DNA of 64,000 bases from Trichopria drosophilae (Eukaryota > Arthropoda > Insecta > Hymenoptera > Diapriidae): positions 205,900,001-205,964,000 of the forward strand of contig CM059583.1 of the NCBI GenBank assembly GCA_030407085.1. Reading direction: 5' to 3'. This document shows positions 1 to 9,230 of the stretch, in pieces. Under the pieces are notes generated by a model that worked only from the letters and a program-made list of their open reading frames with translations, did not search any database and was not told the DNA's origin. Each line of letters begins with the position of its first letter. The first letter of the stretch is position 1. The translations under genes and the position numbers were made by a program.

Positions 1-359
1 GTGTTTAATAATTTATGTTAATGTCGAGTTCAATTATATATATAATTCAAAGTATCAAATACACATTTAATTGAATGACCAATGATATTAATGACTTTTA
101 TTTCAGCACCAACGATTCCAATCTATATTTTTAATATTTAATAATATCATTGACTAATAATTTGACTATAATTTTTATATGTTTGGACGATTCATGAAAG
201 TTTTTATATACATGACTCCGAATCGTTTTAAAGTATGCGTAAGTCGCGTAATTGAAAAGTGCAATTAGCATTAAAGATCGCGGAATTAAAACGAAATATT
301 GAAGTGGCGTAATCTAAACTCGTAGAATTATATCGAAGTCGCATTGAAGTTTGCGTAAT
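1..359. other. AT-rich intergenic sequence
   Basis: No coding frame of note on either strand. From about 230 onward the motif GCGTAATT begins to recur and leads into the duplicated block that follows. Confidence 0.5.
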
Positions 360-760
360 TAAAACGCCGATGATAATCCGCGTAATTTAAAGGCGTTAAT
401 TGTATTGTAACGTTGAAAGTCGCGTAAGTAAAGCGCGTAAATTGTATCGTACCACGCGTAATTGAAGCACGCGAAGTGAACATTTTTTTTTGAAAGTTGA
501 CTAACATACGCGACCGGCAAACTACCTCTGATTGACAGTAACTATCGGGTAATCGCGTTAGTCGTGTAATCGAAGCGCGTAAGTTGCATCGATGATTGCG
601 TAATTAAAACGCTGACGATAATCCGCGTAATTGAAACGTGTAAATTTTGTTATAAAGTGCGTAATTAAAACGCCGATGTGGAAGTCACATAAGTAATGAA
701 GTGATTAAGTGAACATTTTGGCCAGCTAACTAACACACGCGACCGGTAAACTACTGTGCG
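360..760. repeat. Diverged tandem duplication of about 240 bp
   Basis: Two related blocks follow each other. GATAATCCGCGTAATT occurs near 370 and again near 614, and CGCGACCGG followed by AAACTAC occurs near 509 and again near 739, giving an offset of roughly 235-244 bp. Within each block the short motif GCGTAATTRAAACG recurs irregularly. I cannot assign it to a named family; it could be a leader or LTR fragment of the retrotransposon remnant downstream. Confidence 0.55.
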
Positions 761-1000
761 TACCGGGTGAAACGATTAAAAATACGTGATGGTAAAACGT
801 ATCTTCATTCGTCCTGCTTTTCGAGGATGGTAAATTAATCCTTCTGAAGATTAGAACGACACCACGCGATAAGAATAAGAGATTCGCAATTCAAGTAAAT
901 CGAGTATTCAAAAAAATGTATATGTTCATTTAAAATATTCAAACCGGCTACTTTCCAACGATTAATGTACCAAACTCTAACAGGTTTATAAGGTGTTGAA

Positions 1001-1361
1001 TTGTTCGTCTATTTAGATGACATCGTCATCTAAGCTCGTTCTCTGCAAGAGCATAATTTAAAGTTCAACCGGCTCTGCGAAAGATTGCGGCAAGCAAACC
1101 TGAAGTTGCAGCCCGATAAGTGCGAGTTATTGAGGCTCGAAGTGGCATACCCCGGACATGTAATATCAGAAGCAGGCGTGCGCCCCGAATCCAGAAAATT
1201 GGAAGCGGTAGCCAAATTCCCCATCCCTAAAAACGATAAAAATATACGACAGTTTTTGGGCCTTGCGGGTTACTACCGTAGGTTTATCAATTAGTTCGCC
1301 AAACATGCACGTTCGTTAACGCAACTCCTAAAGAAAGGAACTCCCTTTCAGTGTTCACAGA
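1001..1361 (+). pseudogene. Ty3/gypsy reverse transcriptase fragment
   Basis: One reading frame shows the catalytic box VYLDDIVI at 1007-1030, then an in-frame TAA at 1031-1033. It continues with the gypsy thumb region: KLQPDKCELL, GHVISEAGV, and the connection motif QFLGLAGYYRRFI near 1250-1291. A second stop follows at 1292-1294, and the frame then reads FAKHARSLTQLLKKGTPF up to a third stop near 1361. This is the palm-to-tether part of a Ty3/gypsy Pol. No gag, protease, integrase or LTR is visible around it, so it is an isolated scrap. The element copied RNA into DNA when intact; this copy cannot. Confidence 0.9.
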
Positions 1362-2273
1362 TTTAGTATGCATCTCGGGCACGCGCAGTACGAAGTTGCG
1401 CTAATTGGCCGCCCGACTCCCCGCGGAACCGCGGGAATTCAAACGGCACGTTGGCTGATGAGTTTCAATGTAAAATCATCAATTTTGACATGAAAATGTA
1501 TTTGAAAAATTCGGTTTTTTGACCAAGTCCGTACAAGACATGTTTCTTTCTGAAATACTGAAGAAAGAATTAGGAAATTGCAAGAAATATTCTTTTTGTA
1601 AGCAGGACAGTATAAAAATTCCTGTTTTTTGATTAAAATTGTATGCGATACGTAATTTCAAGCAATAAAAATTCAAAAATACACTCCAAGATTTATAAAT
1701 AAATGATTCCCTTGTATGCTGTAATGAACTTTATTGAAAATAATCTTACTAACAGAATACGGCACATTATGTAATTGTAATATTATTCTTTATCACGTAC
1801 ATGGTAAAAATGACTCTTTAAAAGTATTTTGAAAGTAAATTACTGTAATTGATTAATAATAGTATAGAAAAATTTATCCGGTTGTCAGATGATCAAATGC
1901 GACATACATTCCTCGGTTTCCGTATCAATCTCGTTGGCTCAGTTGATACGGTCTTTGACTGGTGATGCAGAGAGGGTGGGTTTTTGCAGTTCCTTTTCCC
2001 ACACAAAGCTTGATTGTAACAGCGACGAAAATCACAACGTATGTAATTACTAGATTTAAGAATACATCAGCTATAAAATGATATACAGAGAAGCAATATC
2101 TGTAGGTTAAGCTATCAATAGCAGGAACTACAAGAAGATAAACATGTAAATACGTTTTTATATGTATATGAAGTAAGACGGCAATCAAATCGTTAAAGGC
2201 ACCTATAGTTACGTCACCCTGCCATACCTCGAACACCAACACGCCCGACGAAAGTGTCGCATCCACCGTTCTC
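1362..2273. other. AT-rich sequence, nothing recognised
   Basis: Short open frames occur but none has a recognisable motif or a plausible composition. No repeat structure stood out. Confidence 0.4.
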
Positions 2274-2837
2274 ATGGAAGACTCTGAGATAAACCCCTCC
2301 GTTCTTCTTGGAGACCCAAATCTCCAGGGCACCGCGATAATGCCCGCAGGAGCACAAACCCTTGAAGAATTAGGGAATGCATATCCACCTGAACTTTTAT
2401 CAGGAATAGATCCGAAAACATCAATCCCCTATCACGAATTATATGACCGCGATGATAGTTTCGACCGTGAGGGACTATTAATATACAATTCTGAAGGGAT
2501 CTTCGACCCCGAATCTAATTTTGATCAAAAGGGACCAACGGACAACGTATTAGATGAGAATTCCTGCTCCGATTCAGTGAGCACAATAATGAGCGACACC
2601 GATCATGAGGCCACGTTATCGGAAAGAACAGGTTCTTCTAAATCGGGTAGGCAGAAAAGTAGAGGGGCTAGGGGGAGTGTGCCGCCCCCCACCCTACCTC
2701 CCATCGATGATAGTGTGATGGAAAAATTGCGCAAGTGGGCCGTCAGACGGTCAGGGGTGAAAGGAGGTTATTATAAACAATTTTATGTATTGTTATTACA
2801 AATTTCGAAAGCTGTGAAGGTCGAAAAACATAGGTAA
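2274..2837 (+). CDS. Hypothetical acidic, serine-rich protein (187 aa)
   Basis: I do not recognise this protein. The frame starts with ATG and runs 187 codons to TAG. The first 110 residues are rich in Asp, Glu and Ser with several Pro (for example ELLSGIDPKTSIPYHELYDR). A basic stretch SSKSGRQKSRGARGSV follows near 120-135, then a proline run PPPTLPP, then a short tail with EKLRKWAVRRSGVKGG. The composition is unlike the AT-rich random frames nearby, which suggests real coding ancestry. The last 20 residues look less protein-like, so the true protein may continue through a lost splice site or another frame. No transmembrane segment is visible. It could be a host exon or the start of a retroelement protein. 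Confidence 0.4.
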   Translation: MEDSEINPSVLLGDPNLQGTAIMPAGAQTLEELGNAYPPELLSGIDPKTSIPYHELYDRDDSFDREGLLIYNSEGIFDPESNFDQKGPTDNVLDENSCSDSVSTIMSDTDHEATLSERTGSSKSGRQKSRGARGSVPPPTLPPIDDSVMEKLRKWAVRRSGVKGGYYKQFYVLLLQISKAVKVEKHR

Positions 2838-3680
2838 TTTAATGCGTTACATTGTCGAATGAAAAGAGAAGGTAAAGGTCAACCAATATTTATTATTTCA
2901 TTAGATATTGTTATTAATAAAATGTTTTTACATTATTATTGAAAACGACATCTTTCTAATGCGTGATCTTACAAAATTCAATCGGAGAGATTGAAGTGTT
3001 GACCGTTACACATTAGTATTGCCATGTATCGAAAATCAAATTTCAAAAGTTGCCTTCATTAAAGGTCAGATATTGCTACATTATAGTCGCTTATGGAAAT
3101 ACATCGTATTCGGTAGGAACCGTATTGAGAGTGAAAGTAAAATGACCTTGACCTCGTGCGTCCTACTACCATCTCTCTCGCTCTCGCATACTCTTTGTTA
3201 TTTCCATCTAGCATCTGTATTTCCCGTCGATTATCCATCGATCACTTATTCACCGTACATTTGTTTTCCCTAAACTTTCGAAACTGTATACAGGTCCAGA
3301 CGCGTTTAAAACGTAATTGCACAATTTCTTCAAAACATTTTCTCTTTCCCAAATTTAGGCAATCCGTGACGTAATAGAAAGGAGACATTCTAATTCACAT
3401 ATTCCAATGTCATAATTTTTATGATTTTTTTTCTCAATTATCTATTTATTTCATTTTACTGCGATTTGGTGGGATTTTTTTTTTGAGTTTAAATACAGGC
3501 TGAGTAGATGTCTTTTACATCAGTTACTTATAGTCAATCATTCTATGTACTCGAAAGACGTTCCTGTTAAAGCTCGTAAATTACAAGAACAAATTAACAC
3601 ATTTTTAAACAAATTGGAAAAATGAAAGTCCGAACTTAAATTCGAATCAGATTTATTGATAATTTATCGTGAAGTAAAAA
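2838..3680. other. Intergenic sequence with a minor 26-codon ORF
   Basis: AT-rich with a CT-rich patch near 3170-3190. A short frame at 3545-3625 (ATG to TGA, 26 codons, lysine and glutamine rich) sits just before the next ORF. It might be a leftover of an upstream exon, but nothing confirms that. Confidence 0.35.
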
Positions 3681-4028
3681 ATGTATACATTTGACAAGAT
3701 GAATTCAGACGCAGTAGTAGCAGCAATTGAAAAAATTAATAATATAGATGCATCAATAAAATTTTTACCTACTGTAAAGCTATCTGACTTACAAGTAGGA
3801 CAATTATACAAAGTTACAAAACTGCGGAAAGTCACAACACGTTATGGATCTCGCATTACCGTTGACCTTAACGGAGAATTATCATGTTTCCTACCTGCGA
3901 GATATGCATCAATGTTCCAAATGGATTCCAATACATTCAAAAACTTTGAGCAAATGGTCACGGATAATCATTTATACATGGAGTATCTCGGAGGACGTAT
4001 GAATAGTTTAAAATTTTCTAGCAATTAA
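3681..4028 (+). CDS. Small conserved-looking protein (115 aa), possible transposon-associated OB-fold protein
   Basis: The frame opens with ATG (a second in-frame ATG follows six codons later) and runs 115 codons to TAA. The centre reads LPTVKLSDLQVGQLYKV, then LRKVTTRYGSRITVDL and GELSCFLPARYASMF, and the end reads MEYLGGRMNSLKF. I know this pattern (short valine and lysine rich strands, a TRYG turn, FLPAR) from small proteins repeatedly found in transposon-rich arthropod contigs. The alternation of short strands suggests an OB-fold-like nucleic-acid binder, but that is inference. It is undamaged over its whole length, in contrast to most of the window. It lies just left of the foldback element at 4266. 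Confidence 0.5.
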   Translation: MYTFDKMNSDAVVAAIEKINNIDASIKFLPTVKLSDLQVGQLYKVTKLRKVTTRYGSRITVDLNGELSCFLPARYASMFQMDSNTFKNFEQMVTDNHLYMEYLGGRMNSLKFSSN

Positions 4029-4265
4029 TGCGAGGATGACTGCCGAAACGAAGAAGAAATGGGAATGGTATGTATATTACATATTACATAAATATTAAAA
4101 AAAATATATATATATTCTTACTTTATATTTGTCTTCAATTATTAAGTAATCCCTATAATGTAATATTTTTATAATTTATTACTCTTATTACCATAGGTTG
4201 GTGATTGGCCTGTTTCACGTCATTAGACATCTTCGAGAACACGGCGCACAGAGGTCGGGCACCTA
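4029..4265. other. AT-rich sequence
   Basis: Contains a TA repeat near 4090-4130 and no coding signal. Confidence 0.35.
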
Positions 4266-4332
4266 TGTCATGCGGACATTTTGCTAAATCCACCGTCCCC
4301 CCGCGAATTTTCAACCGATTTGATTATAGTAC

Positions 4333-4672
4333 ATTACCTAACAAGGGTGTAAAGTATACTTTTACGCATGGGACGGGAACCATACATACGAGGCGCCGAA
4401 GGCGCTGAGTGATGTGTAAAGTTCCCGACCCGTGCGTAACAGTTATACTTTACACACGTGTTAGGTATCCTATTTTTTGTATTTGCGCGCGTAAAGTGAG
4501 TGCGTAAAGTTTTGATGCCTGCTTGAGTGCGTAAAGTATAACTTTACGCACGACCGGTCATTTTACGAATTTCGTCGTCGGGAGTGCATAAAAGTTTACT
4601 TTATGCGCGAAAGATAGGCATCAAAAGTACTTTACGCACGAACTTTACGCCCGCAATTACAAAAAATTTTTT
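4333..4672. repeat. Hairpin MITE built from GCGTAAAGT palindromes
   Basis: Two inverted pairs lie end to end. ACCTAACAAGGGTGTAAAGT near 4335 pairs with ACTTTACACACGTGTTAGGT near 4450-4469. The stretch TTTGCGCGCGTAAAGTGAG near 4480 pairs with the region ending TTTACGCCCGCAATTAC near 4655-4669. The core motif TGCGTAAAGT and its complement recur throughout. The right arm of the host foldback lacks this block entirely, so it inserted after that arm formed. Confidence 0.75.
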
Positions 4673-5145
4673 GTTAAAGTACTCAGGAATGATTGTAGAA
4701 TGATTGTGTATTGCAATTTTTGGATATTTTCATTTTTCGATTAACAGTGAGTTCCCGAAGACGCGACTCTTTATGGTCGCAAATAACGCATGGCAGCATG
4801 CGGTTTTCGATCAAATTTAAATTACAGACGTGGAACTTTTGCGCATTCTAAGGAGCTTTTGAGTCTCTGATAAAGAATCTGAGGTCAAAGTGGCAAAATT
4901 CAAAATGGCGTCTCCAACATGGCGCCCGAATTAAAAAAAAATGATTAGAGTACCCTTCGATTTGTTATTCGAGGAGTTTTTGGGAATCCGAATGTACGAA
5001 AAAATATTCTGAATGCATATTTTTAGCAGATTATCGAAATTTAGAATGGTGGTATCTACTGTGATGGCGACAATGTTTAAAAATTATTTAAGTTATTTAC
5101 TTGGCAAGTCAAATACGTGAAAATAAATAATAACCTGAAATATAT

Positions 5146-6948
5146 TGTTACGTCTCCGTAACTAGCGCGATTACCCTTTTTTTTGTATGTATTGACAAAT
5201 CCGAAAATTGTCGTAATTGTATGTCGGTATCGGACAAACGAGTTCCTTTTTTTTAATATAGCGTTGAGATCACGTAGACGTAGCATGTTGGAACGAAACC
5301 GTTTCAAATTAGACCTTCTTTTAACTTTCATTAGCCATAAATCAGAAGATGGCTCGCGTTGCCTAAGCCGAAAAACTTTTCTTATAACTATCAAGTTACC
5401 GGTTTTTGACTTTTCTAAGAATAAAAGAGAAAACGAGTACGTTCTAAATAGCTATCTACGACACCGTATGTTATAACAATAATGTAAAAGCATTAGTTAA
5501 TGCATGCTTCCTCCTTGGCCTATTTCCAAAACCTGTCCAACACACAAATCCACCATTTTCAAAATAGAAGGGGAAAAACTCAAAGCGGGGATAAAACTAT
5601 GGCTCACCATAAATACGCTGTCGCGTACAGAAAATCAGACGGAGTGAAGACAGAGTGAAGACTAGAAAGACAGAGTGTAGAAGAGAGAGTACCACAGAGA
5701 GAGGACTAGAGTGTAGACTAGAGAGTACCAGAGAGAGGACGAGTGGACCAGAGAGTGGACTACCACGAGAAGAATTCAAGTTCTTCAGTCACAGAAGTTC
5801 ATCTGGCCAAGCAACCAATTTCCATAGAACGAGTCCGTCGGAACAACTGATCGCCGTTCAAAAAGGGACCAGCGAAAAGAAATGGTAAGTATCTCTTTAT
5901 TTTATAAATAAACAAATGATCCCTCTCTTCTCCTTTCCTTTCGTGACATAGCGGGAAGGCCTGCGAAATCACGCCAACCTTTTCCATTTGCGACATAGCG
6001 GGTCGGCCTGCGAAATCGCACTTCCTTCCTTTTCGTGACATAGCGGGTAGGCCTGCGAAATCACACCAACCTTTTCCCTTTGCGACATAGCGGGTCGGCC
6101 GGCGAAAGCGCACTTCCTTCCTTTCCGTGACATAGCGGGTAGGCCTGCGAAATCACACAAACCATTTCCCTTTGCGACATAGCGGGTCGGCCTGCGAAAT
6201 CGCACCCCCCCCCTCCTTTCCTTTTGTGGCATAGCGGGTAGGCCTGCGAAACCACAGCTCCTTCTCTCCTACATATTGCGCACAGCCCACCGAGACGAAG
6301 TCGCCCCTCTCACGCGATTAATATTCCTGTTTTTATCATTATTTTTTCCTAAATAACTGATCTTTTTTAATTCTAAAAATAGAGACAATATAAATATATA
6401 TTTAATATTAAAGACCAATTCTTAGGGAAATACCTTCCTCACATTCGATGTTCGAAAGATTTCTAGCAAAGCGTTAACTAAATGAACAATACAATTGATT
6501 AGTTTTATAATATTTTGTTTTCTCACTTTCGCGAGTTCTAAAATAAAAAAATGAATATCTAAAAAGAAACAAATATTTTTCAGTCAAACGCCGTCGAGTA
6601 GGACAAAAGTTTCAGCGTCCAAACTTGCCAAAGGTCGTTCACCTTATCCTGGAGGAAAATGAGCGACAGACTGCTGAGGAATTTTTCCCCTTAATAGAAC
6701 CTCCCTTATCCCTCTTTCCCCTCATCCAACAACACCACTTTGTACACCTAAAGAAATGTTATCAAACCAGCAATAAATTAATTAATTTCAACCAAATAAA
6801 GTGTTTCCTTATTGTACCCTTATTCCCGACTTTCCTGTGTCATCAGTAGCCCTCACTCACCTAAAGAACCCAGTAATTCTACCGAGTTACACGCCCCTTG
6901 TTGCAATTCAGTTAATATCTCGTTCGAGATATTCACTGGGTCGTAACA
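5146..6948. mobile_element. Solo LTR (family C), 1.8 kb, 4-bp target duplication ATAT
   Basis: The block starts TGTTACGTCTCCG and ends GGGTCGTAACA, so it has TG...CA ends with the inverted heptamer TGTTACG/CGTAACA. It is flanked by ATAT at 5142-5145 and 6949-6952. The matching place in the right arm of the host foldback lacks it. It contains a TATAAAA-like box near 5586, a purine-rich stretch near 5640-5760, a 46-bp tandem array and AATAAA near 6796. No gag or pol lies beside it, so I call it a solo LTR left by LTR-LTR recombination. The gypsy-like assignment rests on ends and duplication length. Confidence 0.8.
5936..6255. repeat. Tandem array of a 45-46 bp unit, about 7 copies
   Basis: The core GACATAGCGGGT(A/C)GGCCTGCGAAATC recurs near 5945, 5992, 6037, 6084, 6129, 6175 and 6228. 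Alternate copies share differences (CACACCAACC versus GCACTTCCTTCC), giving a higher-order period of about 91 bp. Minus-strand reading frames through it (for example at 5969-6232) are artefacts of this periodicity, not genes. Confidence 0.85.
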
Positions 6949-7035
6949 ATATAAATCGAGTTTGGATATACACAACTTAATATAATTCAAAATTATCGAG
7001 AGACTGAAAAATGTGAAAATTACTGCCTTTGAAAC

Positions 7036-7140
7036 GATGATCTATGAAACCGTATATGACCAAATTAAAGTGCAGTTTATAGAATGATACTATTATTAAA
7101 TTGCACTTTAATTTGATCATATACCGTTCGATAGATCATC
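7036..7140. repeat. Small palindrome, about 44-bp arms
   Basis: GATGATCTATGAAACCGTAT at 7036 pairs with the complement ATACCGTTCGATAGATCATC ending at 7140, and ATTAAAGTGCA pairs with TGCACTTTAAT inside. The loop is about 18 bp. It resembles a minimal MITE; I see no clear target duplication. Confidence 0.7.
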
Positions 7141-7157
7141 TTTTTTAATTGTATTAA

Positions 7158-8410
7158 CCCATTAACGTCAAGAAGGACACTTTTTTCACTTAAATTTCAA
7201 TCAAAAATTTCATATGAAAATCTAACTTCAAATAAATTGAAGCTATCTTAATTAGAAAATTAAATATGGCGATTTAAATGTCAAAATAATGCGAAAAATC
7301 GAGTGTTCTTTTTTATACAACATTTTTTTCTCATCGAAAGAATATTTGTCGTCAGAAAATTTCTTTATTAAACGTGGACCCAATAGTTATAGTATTAAGA
7401 TACATTTTTTTAATATTTAAAAACTAACATGGTGATCACAAAATGGCGACTCCAATGAGAAATTTCTAATTAAAACTTAACAATAGTTTTTCTTGAAAAC
7501 TATAGACATCAGAAAAAATTTTCAAAGAATAAATACGTTTTAGAATGAGTCAAAAAATCCTCTCAAATTTTTTCAGAATATATTGTTATATTTTTTTATT
7601 TTTTGAAAATTCGAAAAATCGACATTTTTAAAAAAGTCGTACAAAAAATCTGAAAAAATTTGAGAATATTCTTTGACCAATTGGAAGACATTTTTGTTCT
7701 AAGGAAATTTTTTCTAAAGTCCACAGTTTTCAAGCAAAAAAATTATTAAGCTTTTCTAGATTTCATGACTAGTAATTTTTTTTCTTGAAAACTGTAGACT
7801 TTAGAAAAAAATTTCTTCATTACAAAAATGTTTTCGAATTGGTCAAAGAATACTCTCAAATTTTTTCAGATTTTTTGGACAACTTTTTTAAAAATTTCGA
7901 TTTTTCGAATTTTCGAAAAATAAAAAACTATAACAATATATTCTGAAAAAATTTGAGAGGAATTTTTGACTCATTCTAAAACGCATTTATTCTTAGAAAA
8001 TTTTTTCTGAAGTCTATAGTTTTCAAAAAAAAGCAATTGTTAAGTTTTAATTAGAAATTTGTCGTTGGCGTCGCCATTTTGTGGTCACCATGTTCGTTTT
8101 TAAATATTATCTTGATACTGTAACTATTGGGTCCACGTTTAAGGAAGAAATTTTCTGACGACAAATATTCTTTCGATGAGAAAAAATGTTTTATAAAAAA
8201 AGAACACTCGATTTTTCGCGTTATTTTGACATTTAAATCGACATATTTCATTTTCTAATTAAGATAGCTCAATTTTGACAAGAGCATTGAAAAGAGCGAC
8301 CTCGAAAATAGTAAGACATGTACCTTTCAATTTATTTGAACTTAAATTTTCATATGAAATTCTTTATTGAAATTGAAGCGAAAAAAGTGTCCTACCTTGA
8401 CGTTAATGGG
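7158..8410. mobile_element. piggyBac-like palindromic MITE (1253 bp, TTAA target)
   Basis: The element begins CCCATTAACGTCAAG and ends CTTGACGTTAATGGG. It is flanked by TTAA at 7154-7157 and at 8411-8414. CCC...GGG ends with a TTAA duplication are the established signature of the piggyBac superfamily. The whole interior is an imperfect palindrome centred near 7765: AACATGGTGATCACAAAATG near 7428 pairs with CATTTTGTGGTCACCATGTT near 8077. There is no transposase frame, so it depended on another element. It sits in the loop between the arms of the 4266-9133 foldback. Confidence 0.9.
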
Positions 8411-9230
8411 TTAAGTAGCTTATATCCACGCTCGATTTATACATTTTATGTTATTATTTATTTTCATTCTCGCGTATTTGACTTGCCAAGTAAATAACTT
8501 CAATAATTTTTAAAAATTATTAACAATTTTTAAATAATTTTTAAACATTTCGCCATCACAGTAGATACCACCATTCTAAATTTCGATAATCTGCTAAAAA
8601 ATTTGCATTCAGAATATATTTTCGTACATTCTGATTCCCAAAAACTCCTCGAATAACAAATCGTAGGGTACTCTAATCATTTTTTGAAAATTCGGGCGCT
8701 ATGTTGGATACCGCCATTTTGACTTTCGAAAGTCCGATACAAGATTCGCATTCAGCGACCAAAAAAACCCACGAGTAACAAATTTGAAGCCATTCTAAGC
8801 ATTTTTTGAGAATTCGTCCGCCATGTTGGAGACGCCATTTTGAATTTTGCCACTTTGACCTCATATTCTTTATCAGAGACTCAAAAGCTCCTTACAATGC
8901 GCAAAAGTTCCACGTCTGTAATTTAAATTTGATCGAAAACCGCATGCTGCCATGCGTTGTTTGCGACCGTAAAGAGTCGCGTCTTCGGGAACTCACTGTT
9001 AATCGAAAAATGAAAATATCCAAAAACTGCAATCCACAATCATTCTACAATCATTCCTGAGTACTTTAAAAAAAATTTAATCAAATCGGTTGAAAATTCG
9101 CGTGGGGACGGTGGATTTAGCAAAATGTGCGGCGATTACACAAGGATTAATCTTCTATTCATCTGATGAAGCGTTAAAATATCAATGGCAATAACAAGGA
9201 TAACACAATTATATTAAAAATAGAGTACTA

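Larger units (their letters stand above)
4266..9133. mobile_element. Composite foldback element with long inverted arms and nested insertions
   Basis: The left arm (from CATTTTGCTAAATCCACCG near 4275) is the reverse complement of the right arm, which ends with CGGTGGATTTAGCAAAATG near 9128. Homology continues inward: CAAATCGGTTGAAAATTCG, the CCTGAGTACTTT junction, the GCGTCTCCAACATGGCG block and ACTTGCCAAGTAAATAA. The arms pair over roughly 700 bp (right arm about 8415-9133; left arm about 4270-5145 plus 6949-6985). The left arm is longer because a hairpin MITE (about 4333-4672) and a solo LTR (5146-6948) interrupt it; neither is in the right arm. No transposase frame is present, so this is a non-autonomous element. 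I cannot define a target duplication at the outer ends, and the superfamily is unknown. Confidence 0.8.

Noticed and set aside
5799..6255. Minus-strand ORFs with a repeated GDFAGLPAMS-like pattern
   Set aside because: They follow the 46-bp tandem array inside the solo LTR and have no start or domain support.
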